The notes: generated from the sequence alone by a model not told the origin. Positions 35,916 through 44,261 are shown, counted from the first letter of the stretch. The stretch: DNA of 51,824 bases from Candidatus Gastranaerophilales bacterium (GCA_944322705.1 CALUPR010000002.1:1-51824); one strand, 5' to 3'. Translations and numbers: made by a program.

Positions 35916-37214
35916 TTTCATACTTAAATTTGGCAGCCCTGCTCCGCACCAGTTCGGCAATTGAAGGTTATAACCTTTTGCCCCGGGGCGCAGCGGATCT
36001 ATAAAACTTGAATCACCGATATCAATTATTTTTAAAACACCGTCAACCTCTATAAAATTACAAGCGCAGGCATCATTATAATAAATTCCCAAACTGTTAA
36101 GATCTCTTAAATGTTGATTTGCTTTTAAAATATTATTCAAACCTTTCGGGTGTTTACCTTTTACAAACTCATACAGAGAAGCATTGGAAGCATAATCAAA
36201 ATAATACATTTTGGGAGAATTTTCGCAATTATGCATTGTCAAATAATAGTCTATTTGCGCATTTGTAAATGTTGAATCCGAGCGGTAAGAAAGACATTCT
36301 TTTGCAAAAGGATTGTTACAACCCCAGGTTTTCTGGATCTTTAAAACATATTCCTTTTCATCATTTGAGTTTAAAAATTTTATCTTATACGGAACTTTTC
36401 CTGATTTACCATTATTTAATGCTACAATTTCAAAAAATTTTCCGCTGTATTCCAGAGTTTTGGGTTCATGCAAAGTAAATTCCTGCATATCAACCCATTT
36501 TGCAAAATGCGTAAAATCACCCAATTCTTGAAACACCTTAGGTAATTTACCTAAAGAAAAATTAGTACTGCCATCCAATAAAATATGAAGATGCCAGTTT
36601 GGAGAAATCTTTATTAATTCATCTATGCCGGATGGAATTTCAAGTAATTTATTAGATGTGTCCATAATATATCTGTTATAAGCATCATTATAACCTTTAG
36701 GAGCCTGAAGCCACTCAAGAAGATTTCTTTTCCCTCCGATTTTTTCCTCTAAAATTTTAAGGTTAAAAGTTGACTTTCTGGGATCAGATATAACTTCTTT
36801 TACAAAATCCTGACTTATTTTTTTATCTGCTGTGACAGCGAATAAAAATTCTTTAACTTTTTCAGGTTCACTATTTAGTGAAGAAAGAAATGAAATAAAA
36901 CCAGTTTTGGCTTCATTAAATGCATTAACAAGTTTTGTTTTTGAAAAGTCAACAATTTTATAAGGAATTAAAGGTTCTGATGAAGCTGTATATGAGTAAA
37001 CAGTTTTTTGTCCGTTGGAATTTTTTAAAATTTTATTTATTTTGTTTCTTTGGCATATTGCGACAATAGCAAGACCGGCAATGCCAGAAGCAAGAAGGGC
37101 TGTTTGAAGCATACCGGATGGTTTTGTATTTGTTTCAAAAGACTTTTCTTTTTGAACATTTCCCCCTTTAAAGTTTAAATTATTGAATGATTGTTTAACA
37201 GCCTCAATTTTCAT
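35904..37214 (-). CDS. Membrane-anchored protein-kinase-like protein
   Basis: The 436-residue protein begins with a short FNNLNFKGGN motif, then one hydrophobic helix (about 36-54) and a region of no known fold (60-250). The C-terminal half looks like a kinase: VLK (Lys292) for the ATP-binding lysine; YYNDACACN (Asp381, Asn386) in place of HRDxxxxN; and IDIG (Asp398) in place of DFG. All three key residues remain, although the usual His is a Tyr. This could be an active eukaryotic-like or small-molecule kinase. Its ATG overlaps the stop of the upstream toxin-44-like gene (ATGA), so the two are co-translated. I infer a partner, immunity or modifier role; that is unproven. Confidence 0.55.
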   Translation of the reverse strand: MKIEAVKQSFNNLNFKGGNVQKEKSFETNTKPSGMLQTALLASGIAGLAIVAICQRNKINKILKNSNGQKTVYSYTASSEPLIPYKIVDFSKTKLVNAFNEAKTGFISFLSSLNSEPEKVKEFLFAVTADKKISQDFVKEVISDPRKSTFNLKILEEKIGGKRNLLEWLQAPKGYNDAYNRYIMDTSNKLLEIPSGIDELIKISPNWHLHILLDGSTNFSLGKLPKVFQELGDFTHFAKWVDMQEFTLHEPKTLEYSGKFFEIVALNNGKSGKVPYKIKFLNSNDEKEYVLKIQKTWGCNNPFAKECLSYRSDSTFTNAQIDYYLTMHNCENSPKMYYFDYASNASLYEFVKGKHPKGLNNILKANQHLRDLNSLGIYYNDACACNFIEVDGVLKIIDIGDSSFIDPLRPGAKGYNLQLPNWCGAGLPNLSMKLVD

Positions 37215-37846
37215 ACCAATATACCACTTCTTTCGAAATTCCTAAATTCGTCATAACCGATTGATATTGCCTTTTGATCGGCAATAGGATCATTAAATTT
37301 TAAAAGAGTTTTATCCGGAATTTTTCCGGAAATCAAAGGTTCAATAAGTCCTTTTGAATAAATTTTTGCAATAAATTTTGAAATTCTTTCGGGAATTCCT
37401 GCTGCCGCACTTAAAAATCCGTATATATTATTTGAAAGGAAATTACCTGCAACTATTTTACCTTTATATTTAGCAAACTGAACTCGTCCTTTTTTATCAC
37501 GACCGGGGAATTCAGGATAAAACTTTGTATCCCATTTTTCTCCGGTTGAAAAATTATCTAAAAAGATCTTATAGATTTTAAATCTTCCGAATAACTCTGA
37601 TTTTTTCTTTTTAATATCTTTTAAAATAGAAAGTTTAAGAGAATTGAAATTATCAGTAACATCAGGATAAGCATACTGTTTTAACGAATCATTTGTCGGA
37701 AATCTGCAAATTTTAATCCCAGTATAACCGTCATACGCAGCATTGACATTAAGCGGACACCCGTTTAGTTCACGCCAATGTTTCATTTTTAACTTATCTG
37801 CTGTTATAATATATTTATTTATTATCTTTTCAGGTAATATATTCAT
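37211..37846 (-). CDS. Putative polymorphic toxin 44-like protein
   Basis: The 211-residue protein has no signal peptide or membrane helix. Residues 105-150 (WDTKF, GRVQFAKYKGK, NFLSNNIYGFLSAAAG) and 186-203 (DPIADQKAISIGYDEFRN) resemble the conserved core of the bacterial toxin 44 domain, usually found at the C-terminus of polymorphic toxins. The function of that domain is predicted, not well established. Here it is a stand-alone small protein, weakly preceded by GGA, that shares an ATGA junction with the kinase-like gene. The match is by eye from memory of the family and should be treated as tentative. Confidence 0.45.
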   Translation of the reverse strand: MNILPEKIINKYIITADKLKMKHWRELNGCPLNVNAAYDGYTGIKICRFPTNDSLKQYAYPDVTDNFNSLKLSILKDIKKKKSELFGRFKIYKIFLDNFSTGEKWDTKFYPEFPGRDKKGRVQFAKYKGKIVAGNFLSNNIYGFLSAAAGIPERISKFIAKIYSKGLIEPLISGKIPDKTLLKFNDPIADQKAISIGYDEFRNFERSGILV

Positions 37847-37910
37847 AATAAAAATCCGCTTATGAAATTACAAATAGTCTAAACAGATTTTTTTGCTGTT
37901 TTGTAAATAT

Positions 37911-38723
37911 TTATTTACCTAATTCCCCTGCTTTTTGAGCAGTCTTTAAAATTACATCATAGAAAAGTTTTTCGGAATTTTCTTCACTCATTACTGACAC
38001 TCCTACAAAAGTACATCCACCTTTTGTAGCAACATTGTCAATAAGAGTTTGAACAGGAGTTTCGCCTCTTTTCATAACCATTTTAGATGAGCCCAAAGCA
38101 GTTTGTGTTGCAAGCATTAATGATTTTTCATATTCAAGTCCTAATTTCTCGCCTGCACGTGCCATATCCTCTATAACCTTATAGAAAAATGCCGGACCGG
38201 AACCCGATATAGCCGTAACTATATCCATCTGATCTTCCGAAACTTCAATACATTTGCCGATACTAGACAGCATTTGCATTACAAATTCAGCATCTTCATC
38301 GGTTGCATATGTTCCTTTACAAATTCCACTCATACCTTCCAGAACAAGTGCCGGAGTATTTGGCATTACCCTGATAACTCTTTGTCTGCCGATTATATTT
38401 TCTATTTTTGATGTTGAAACTCCTGCAGCAATAGAAACAACCAATTTATCAGGAGTTAATTCTTCTTTTATTTCATCAAGTACATCTACAACATAATTGG
38501 GTTTTGTTGCAATAAAAATCACATCACTATCTATTACAAGACATTTATTATCTGTCAAAACTTCAATACCCAGGCGTTTTTGAGCGGCTTCCGCTATATC
38601 ACAATTGACTTCCGAACCTTTAATATTTTCTTCTGAAACAAATTTTGATGAAATTGCTCCTTTTATTATAGCACTTGCCATTTTACCGCAGCCAATAAAT
38701 CCTATTTTACATTTTTTGTTCAT
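37911..38723 (-). CDS. proC: Pyrroline-5-carboxylate reductase
   Basis: ProC makes proline from pyrroline-5-carboxylate with NAD(P)H. The 270-residue protein has the Rossmann loop IGFIGCGKMASAIIKG, RVMPNTPALV and the signature SGSGPAFFYKVIEDMARAGEKLGL. It is full length and lies 64 nt downstream (on the same strand) of the toxin-44-like gene start. No proA/proB is present. Confidence 0.96.
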   Translation of the reverse strand: MNKKCKIGFIGCGKMASAIIKGAISSKFVSEENIKGSEVNCDIAEAAQKRLGIEVLTDNKCLVIDSDVIFIATKPNYVVDVLDEIKEELTPDKLVVSIAAGVSTSKIENIIGRQRVIRVMPNTPALVLEGMSGICKGTYATDEDAEFVMQMLSSIGKCIEVSEDQMDIVTAISGSGPAFFYKVIEDMARAGEKLGLEYEKSLMLATQTALGSSKMVMKRGETPVQTLIDNVATKGGCTFVGVSVMSEENSEKLFYDVILKTAQKAGELGK

Positions 38724-38820
38724 ATTATTTAACCTGCTCCTCTTTTTGTGTTGACTAATATTTTTTTTTCATTTAACATTTGAATTATACGACAAATATA
38801 AATTAAAGGAAATAAAAAAA

Positions 38821-38973
38821 ATGAGACGTACACTAGAAGGAACAAAAGTAAAAAGACAGAAAGTCAGCGGTTTCAGAGCAAGAATGGCAACTCCCGGCGG
38901 ACAGGAAGTATTAAACAGACGCCGTGCAAAGGGTCGTCACAAATTAGCTATTACCGCTAAAAAACGTGCATAA
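38821..38973 (+). CDS. rpmH: 50S ribosomal protein L34 (bL34)
   Basis: A 50-residue protein, [14 protein letters not shown]... then [19 protein letters not shown] and AKGRHKL, is bL34. The TLEGTKVKR start resembles cyanobacterial L34 rather than the MKRTFQPN form of Proteobacteria and Firmicutes. AAAGGA precedes the ATG by 9 nt. It is followed by rnpA after a 75-nt gap holding a hairpin. Confidence 0.97.
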   Translation: MRRTLEGTKVKRQKVSGFRARMATPGGQEVLNRRRAKGRHKLAITAKKRA

Positions 38974-38997
38974 ATAGCAAAAAAAGTTATGAATTAA

Positions 38998-39034
38998 AAC
39001 ACAGCAGGTCGGAATATTTCAGGCGTGCTGTGTT
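38998..39034 (+). other. Hairpin in the rpmH-rnpA gap
   Basis: AACACAGCA (38998-39006) and TGCTGTGTT (39026-39034) form a perfect 9-bp stem with a 19-nt loop and no U run. It could be a processing or attenuation structure that keeps rnpA expression far below rpmH. Confidence 0.65.
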
Positions 39035-39048
39035 GTTCTGAGAAAAAG

Positions 39049-39405
39049 ATGTTAAAAAAACAGTACAGACTTAAAAATAAATCAGCATTTTCAGCTACCT
39101 ACAGAGTTAAAAATTCATTTCATAACGGAGGTATAACTCTTTTTGCCGGTTTGCAGAAAAAAGATAAAAACTCTTTCACAAAAGCAGGTTTTGTAGTCAG
39201 CAAAAAGACACACAAAAGAGCTGTAAAACGTAACCGGCTTAAAAGACTTATGCGCGAAAGCTACCGTCTGGCATTGAAGTCCGGCGAACTTTACAATTCA
39301 CAAAAATATATGTCTTTGATATTTACCGGCGGAGCACACGCACTTGGCAAAAGTTTTGACGAAGTGCAAAATATAATTAAAAATCTTTTGCAGAGGCTCG
39401 AATAA
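39049..39405 (+). CDS. rnpA: Ribonuclease P protein component
   Basis: RnpA binds the RNase P RNA and helps it trim tRNA 5' leaders. The 118-residue protein from ATG 39049 has the basic family signature KRAVKRNRLKRLMRESYR and the preceding AGFVVSKKTHK strand. The frame is open 8 codons upstream, but alignment favours MLKKQYRLKN as the start. The stop shares a nucleotide with the next start (TAATG). Confidence 0.96.
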   Translation: MLKKQYRLKNKSAFSATYRVKNSFHNGGITLFAGLQKKDKNSFTKAGFVVSKKTHKRAVKRNRLKRLMRESYRLALKSGELYNSQKYMSLIFTGGAHALGKSFDEVQNIIKNLLQRLE

Positions 39406-39926
39406 TGTTTGAAGGAATGTACGTTGAAAAAGTTCTTACACAGAAATATATCCGTCCTTACCCGCAGCAGCCGCAGGAAACTGCAGGCTATAATATCGGC
39501 AGTCAGGCAATTTACAGATATTCTCTTAAAGATTCGCAATACCCGACACTTACGATATCTGATCCTATTTATAACAACGCCGGCGGGATGATAAAACCGG
39601 GACACTATGAAATCGCCCTTTCTGATTCTATGGAATTTTTAATTCTTCTGGAATCTAAAAATCCCGTTGCAATAATTCCCGTAATAAAAATTGAAGAAGA
39701 TGCAACCGAAAAGGCGCGTTTAAACAACAAAACCGTAAAAAAAGAATTAAAAAAAGAAAAGAAGTTACGGGAAGATACAAACAAAAAACGTGCAAAAGTC
39801 GGCATGCCGCCAGATGAACCTAAAATTTTTATGGAAGCTACGTTAGAATATATTCCAAAAGGGGAATATTATTTAATAAAATATCAAAAAGGTACAATTA
39901 AAGCCTGGGGTGCCTTCAAAGGATAA
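39405..39926 (+). CDS. Unknown protein coupled to rnpA
   Basis: I do not recognise this 173-residue protein. Its ATG overlaps the rnpA stop (TAATG), so translation is coupled. In most bacteria yidD or yidC follows rnpA; neither motif is seen here. The N-terminal half is beta-rich with no membrane helix; residues 97-135 are very lysine- and glutamate-rich (EKARLNNKTVKKELKKEKK) and may be a helix that binds RNA; the tail is EYIPKGEYYLIKYQKG. No cysteines are present. A ribosome or RNase P related role is only a guess from position. Confidence 0.75.
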   Translation: MFEGMYVEKVLTQKYIRPYPQQPQETAGYNIGSQAIYRYSLKDSQYPTLTISDPIYNNAGGMIKPGHYEIALSDSMEFLILLESKNPVAIIPVIKIEEDATEKARLNNKTVKKELKKEKKLREDTNKKRAKVGMPPDEPKIFMEATLEYIPKGEYYLIKYQKGTIKAWGAFKG

Positions 39927-40041
39927 ACTCACTTTTACATTTCTTAAAATTTTCTAAAGTTTAGCAATTTTCATACCGTTAATTACTTTATTATAGTATG
40001 TGCAATATTAAGAGGATATTTGTCTTTAGAAAATTGAAGAA

Positions 40042-40063
40042 AAGGAGTATAAGAATGGGTTAA
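40042..40063 (+). promoter_or_regulatory. Strong ribosome site on a two-codon ORF
   Basis: AAGGAG (40042-40047) stands 7 nt before ATG GGT TAA (40055-40063), a Met-Gly-stop frame, in the leader of the adhesin gene 136 nt upstream of its start. A weak -10 TATAGT lies at 39992. It may be a ribosome standby or leader peptide, or what remains of a lost gene. Confidence 0.5.
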
Positions 40064-40124
40064 CAAAAAACTTAATATTTATTCACAAATGCGCAAAATA
40101 ATATTTTTTTGTGCGTTTTAAAAG

Positions 40125-40145
40125 TATACTTGTTGTACAAGTATA
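40125..40145. promoter_or_regulatory. Inverted repeat before the adhesin
   Basis: TATACTTGT (40125-40133) and ACAAGTATA (40137-40145) form a perfect 9-bp repeat with a 3-nt centre, 54 nt before the start codon. It may be an operator or an RNA hairpin. Confidence 0.5.
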
Positions 40146-40198
40146 TTTGTGATTTATTGTGAAAATTTAACAAATTTACTAACATAAAGGAGTATTTT

Positions 40199-42868
40199 AT
40201 GAACAAAAAGCTTATGATTGGTGTAATAGCTGCATTCTTGTCCGTGACAAGCGTGTATGCGGCATCCGAGATTACAGGCATTGAAGGTGTTCCTGGTGCA
40301 CCAGGCGGCGGTAACATTTTTAATATCCATCCTGAAGCAACAAACGGTGATGTCGGATACAGACATTATGATAAATTCCAGTTAGGTCAGGGCGATATTG
40401 CAAACCTGCTTTATCAATTGGGTGTAAAAGATATTGATACATTCATTAACCTTGTTGACGGCAAAATTGACATCAACGGTATTGTCAATACAATGCGCGG
40501 AAACAATTTCTACGACGGGCATGCAATATTTATCTCTCCGAACGGAATGGTAGTCGGGGCTTCAGGTGTACTAAACGTCGGTTCGTTGTCTGTTGTTACA
40601 CCTAGCAGCACTACGTATAACGGCTTAAAAAATGATTATAACCAAACACATAAAGTATTTGATAACATAAACAGAATTTCTGAGCTGAAAGACGACAGCA
40701 ACGCTGCTATTGATATTAAAGGCGACATTATTGCAAGAAGCGGTATTGATTTACGCGGCACAGATATTGATATCTCAGGAAGACTTATTAACGGAGTAAA
40801 CGGAATTAATCTCCTTTCTGACAAAGCACAGGCTGATGCTGTATTTAACAATCTGGTTAACACAGACGGCATGTTGACTGCAAACGCTATTCAAAACGGC
40901 AGTTTAATTCTTATCAGATCCGATAACAAAGACGGTGCAGGTATCAATGTTTCAGGTACCGTAGCAAACCTTGATAACGGCGGAGTATTTTTAACCAATG
41001 AAGGCGAAACCGGTTTAACAGTTGGTAAAGGTGCAGTTATTGCTTCAAATGACAAAGCTCAATTGTATAACTATAATGGAGATTTAAACGTAAACGGCAC
41101 TGTTTCAAGTAAAAATAACACTCTTATCGTTACAAACAGATCCACAGACCCGGAAGAAGGTCCTGTAACCACAGGGGCTAACGTTAACATCGGTAAAGAT
41201 GCAAAACTTGTTACAGATAATGAAATCGCTATTTCTAACAGAGGTACAGGTAAACTTACAGTTGCAGGTACTACATCTTCAGTCGGTAATACAAATATAA
41301 CAAACCACAGCGAAGGCGGAATGGAAATCGCAGGCAATATAGGCGACAAAAATGTTGATACCGTAAGAATTGTCAACTACAACGGTAAAATGACTTTTGC
41401 CAGCGGCAGTGACGTAAATGCAGGTAAAGTTTTACAGGTTGAAAACAGAGGTGAAGACGGTCTTGAAATTCAACAAAATGCAAAACTGACTTCACAGGAA
41501 AACTTCGGTTTGAAAAACAAAGCCGGAGAAATGAAAATTGACGGTGTTGTCGGAGTTGTTGACGGCGATATGAACGTTTGGAACGAAGGAAATGCCACTA
41601 AACTTACCCTTGCTTCAAACGGACAAATTAACGGCAATGGTAACCTTTCGATTAAAAACAGCGGTGCTAACGGTATGACTCTTGAAGGTACTCTTACAAA
41701 TACCGGTGAAACTGCTATTAATAACACTAACGGTCAGTTAATGGTTAACGGTGTTATTAATAATAAAGGCAATATGGGTATCATAAACAAAGAAAACGGT
41801 ACCGGACTTTTGATTACCCAGAACGGTAAAATTAAAAACGAAGGCGACCTGAAAATTGTTAACTCATCTGGTGCTGACGGTTTAACTGTTGTCGGCGATG
41901 TTGAAAACACCGGTAATATGCGTGTTTATAATGACAACGGACATTTAACAGTTGCCAACAATGAAGCTTTAACAAAACAGGGTTCATTGAAAAATAAAGA
42001 AGGATATATGTACATCTTCTCAAGAGATAAATCAACCGGTATAACAACTCAAGAAGGTACAAATATTTCAAATGAAATGGGTAACCTTGCCATCAAACAT
42101 GAAGGCACAACTGCTGAAGGCGAAAGAGGTATGAACCTTCAGGGCAATATTTCAAACGTTGACGGAGAAACAGCTATCAACAACTACAGCGGTGATATGT
42201 ATGTTTCAGGTAACATTACAGTTGAAGACGGCAACCTTGGTGTAATTAACAGACAGGGCGGCGGCAAAGCAACATTTGCAAGCAACGGCAAAATTACTCA
42301 GTCAGGTGTCGGAACTACAAACATCAAAAACTACGGTTCCGGTGATATGGAAGTTAACAACGAAATTACCCACGAAGGCAGATTGAATATCTTAGGCAAC
42401 ACAAATCATCTCTACCTCGGCGGTCAAATCCATAATAAAGGTAACGATTACACATACGCTGCCTCAAGAGAAAACGGTACAGGCTTAACTGCTTCAGAAA
42501 ACTTTAAAGTTGACGGTTCAGGTAATGTATTAATCAAAAATATTACGGGATCAGACGGCTTAGACTTCAAAGGAACTATTGAAAACAAAGACGGTGTTCA
42601 ATCAGCTCTTGTTAACCACAAAGGTGATATGAATATCTCCGGTGACATTACAAATACAAACACTGATAACCATGAAGCCCCGATAATCATCTCTAACAAA
42701 GGTGAAGGCTTAAACATCACTGAAGACAGTACTATCACAAATAATAACTCAGAAGTAAAAATAGTTAATACAGGTTCTAAAGAAGCTCAAATGAACGGTA
42801 CTGTTAAAGCTCCTGAAGGTAAATTCAATTTTATTGAAAAATTAAAAAACCTTCTGGGTATGAAATAA
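40199..42868 (+). CDS. LktA-family filamentous adhesin
   Basis: The 889-residue protein has a signal peptide (about 1-22, ending VYA) and then the haemagglutinin-activity TPS-type domain: NIHPEATNGDVGYRHYDKF, QGDIANL, INGIVNTMRGNNFYDGHAIFISPNGMVVGASGVLNVGSL is the hallmark of the leukotoxin LktA-type adhesins. From about 160 to 860 come repeated beta strands of the form LTVxGxxxNxGNMxIxNxxGG, predicting a right-handed beta-helix stalk. Residues 870-889 are a short charged tail without an anchor. Such proteins are exported by a two-partner TpsB pore or related route; no TpsB-like gene is in the window. AAAGGAG precedes the ATG. A strong terminator follows. Confidence 0.85.
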   Translation: MNKKLMIGVIAAFLSVTSVYAASEITGIEGVPGAPGGGNIFNIHPEATNGDVGYRHYDKFQLGQGDIANLLYQLGVKDIDTFINLVDGKIDINGIVNTMRGNNFYDGHAIFISPNGMVVGASGVLNVGSLSVVTPSSTTYNGLKNDYNQTHKVFDNINRISELKDDSNAAIDIKGDIIARSGIDLRGTDIDISGRLINGVNGINLLSDKAQADAVFNNLVNTDGMLTANAIQNGSLILIRSDNKDGAGINVSGTVANLDNGGVFLTNEGETGLTVGKGAVIASNDKAQLYNYNGDLNVNGTVSSKNNTLIVTNRSTDPEEGPVTTGANVNIGKDAKLVTDNEIAISNRGTGKLTVAGTTSSVGNTNITNHSEGGMEIAGNIGDKNVDTVRIVNYNGKMTFASGSDVNAGKVLQVENRGEDGLEIQQNAKLTSQENFGLKNKAGEMKIDGVVGVVDGDMNVWNEGNATKLTLASNGQINGNGNLSIKNSGANGMTLEGTLTNTGETAINNTNGQLMVNGVINNKGNMGIINKENGTGLLITQNGKIKNEGDLKIVNSSGADGLTVVGDVENTGNMRVYNDNGHLTVANNEALTKQGSLKNKEGYMYIFSRDKSTGITTQEGTNISNEMGNLAIKHEGTTAEGERGMNLQGNISNVDGETAINNYSGDMYVSGNITVEDGNLGVINRQGGGKATFASNGKITQSGVGTTNIKNYGSGDMEVNNEITHEGRLNILGNTNHLYLGGQIHNKGNDYTYAASRENGTGLTASENFKVDGSGNVLIKNITGSDGLDFKGTIENKDGVQSALVNHKGDMNISGDITNTNTDNHEAPIIISNKGEGLNITEDSTITNNNSEVKIVNTGSKEAQMNGTVKAPEGKFNFIEKLKNLLGMK

Positions 42869-42928
42869 AATAAATAAATAAATAAATAAAAATAAAGTCC
42901 GAATTTAAACAATTCGGACTTTATTTTT
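42866..42928 (+). terminator. Strong terminator after the adhesin gene
   Basis: A perfect 15-bp stem, AATAAAGTCCGAATT (42891-42905) with AATTCGGACTTTATT (42911-42925) and a 5-nt loop, is followed by TTTT. Just upstream is a tandem TAAA/AAAT microsatellite of about six units (42866-42890). Confidence 0.92.
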
Positions 42929-42983
42929 TGCTTGAAATAGCAAAAATTATTTTTAGGGGTTTTTGAATAATAAAGGAGTTTAT

Positions 42984-43448
42984 ATGATCAATATTTATTC
43001 TATCAACAATTTTAAAAATCAATCACCTGCATTTACAAGCAAATATCCAAAACTCAAAAAATCAGAAATTCTTGAACTTATTGAAAACGGTAAAACACGC
43101 AACGAGATTATTGATATGTATAATGGAAGCGAAGCCTGGTTTTTTCATACAACAAGAAAATACAATCTCACTCCCCCGCGTAAATTTAAAACCATTAAAC
43201 GGGTTGAACAAATTAAATCATTATTTGAACAAAAGGTACCAATGAGAGAAATACTTGAACAAACAGGATTATCAAAACATGAACTGGCAGAATTTATAAA
43301 AAGGCATTTCAACAGATCAATAAAAGATTTTAAACAAGAATCAATAATTGAACTGTACAAAAACAATATGAGCATAGATGAAATCTGCAAAAGATTAGAT
43401 ATCAGCCCCTATGTAGTAAACAGTGCAATTTCAAAAATTAAGTCCTGA
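42984..43448 (+). CDS. Protein with three helix-turn-helix-like repeats
   Basis: The 154-residue protein begins INIYSINNFKNQSPAFTSKYP, a short motif similar to the FNNLNFKG start of the kinase-like protein. After it come three copies of a HTH-like unit of about 35-40 residues (about 24-60, 68-104 and 111-150), each with a pattern like EIxELxxxxMSxxEIxxxLxIS. The last copies resemble resolvase or homeodomain HTHs. I infer a small DNA-binding protein; no regulon can be read. AAAGGAG lies 5 nt before ATG 42984; an earlier TTG in frame is rejected. It is alone after the adhesin terminator. Confidence 0.7.
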   Translation: MINIYSINNFKNQSPAFTSKYPKLKKSEILELIENGKTRNEIIDMYNGSEAWFFHTTRKYNLTPPRKFKTIKRVEQIKSLFEQKVPMREILEQTGLSKHELAEFIKRHFNRSIKDFKQESIIELYKNNMSIDEICKRLDISPYVVNSAISKIKS

Positions 43449-43616
43449 TATATGTCTGATATTTTTCCATTCTTTACCGACATAATTCTAATCTATTGAA
43501 CCGAAAAATAAAAAATCTATAAAAAATTAATCAACAACTTAATAATTCTTATAGGTTAGGCAAAAATTTCAATTCTCGGATATTAATATGATAGAATAAC
43601 TTAAAAAGGTATTATT

Positions 43617-44261
43617 ATGCTGGCACCTGTTTCCGGGAATAAAATTGAATATGATATTCGGACATACAGGAATCACAGAATGACCGTTTCTGACAAGTCT
43701 GAAACTCCGCTAAAAATTAAAGTAGCGGCAAGTTCCGTTGCAGCAACACTGGTTCCGATGTTATTTCTTGCAAAAACTCAAAATTCAAAACTTTATAATA
43801 TCAAATACGGAATTAAAGAATTACTGCTTGTCAGCACCTGTGGTATAGCTGGCGGTACAGCAGCGGGAGTAATATTTGAAAGAGAACACAGCAAGCAAAA
43901 ACTCAACGAAGGTGTTTTTCAGTTTATGAATGCTACGGTTCCGACATTATTATGCGGAGGCTTATTTAAATTAAGCAGCAAATTTAAACAATTAAATAAT
44001 AACACTTTTAAAATATCAGGGACTCTGGTTGGCTTACTTGCAGGTATGCCGATTGCAGCCGCTTTATCCAACAAAATTAACGACCCGCATGACAAAGTCC
44101 CTGACAGGAAACTAACAATTAAAGATTCTATAGCAAACATTGATGATGCAATAGGAGTGCTGGTTTTAACAAAAGTACCCATAGCAGAAAAGCTGCACGT
44201 GGATAAAATATTACCTGTTATCTTCAGCTGGTGCGGCTACAGGGCAGGAATGAGTAACTAA
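43617..44261 (+). CDS. Unknown multi-pass membrane protein
   Basis: The 214-residue protein is not recognised. It has a polar start (1-30) and about five hydrophobic segments (roughly 33-52, 70-88, 106-120, 132-150 and 190-210). Small glycine-rich patches (GIAGGTAAGV, GLLAGMPIA) suggest packed helices. A motif DKVPDRKLTIKDSIANIDDAIG lies between the fourth and fifth segments. AAGG lies 9 nt before the ATG. Its end overlaps the next gene, on the other strand, by 4 nt. Confidence 0.65.
   Translation: MLAPVSGNKIEYDIRTYRNHRMTVSDKSETPLKIKVAASSVAATLVPMLFLAKTQNSKLYNIKYGIKELLLVSTCGIAGGTAAGVIFEREHSKQKLNEGVFQFMNATVPTLLCGGLFKLSSKFKQLNNNTFKISGTLVGLLAGMPIAAALSNKINDPHDKVPDRKLTIKDSIANIDDAIGVLVLTKVPIAEKLHVDKILPVIFSWCGYRAGMSN

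Noticed and set aside
38724..38820. Possible origin of replication near rpmH
   Set aside because: rpmH often lies near oriC, but no dnaA gene and no DnaA-box cluster (TTATCCACA type) is visible.
42866..42890. TAAA/AAAT tandem as a CRISPR-like or phase-variable repeat
   Set aside because: Units of four bases without spacers, outside any reading frame and just before a terminator; a simple microsatellite.
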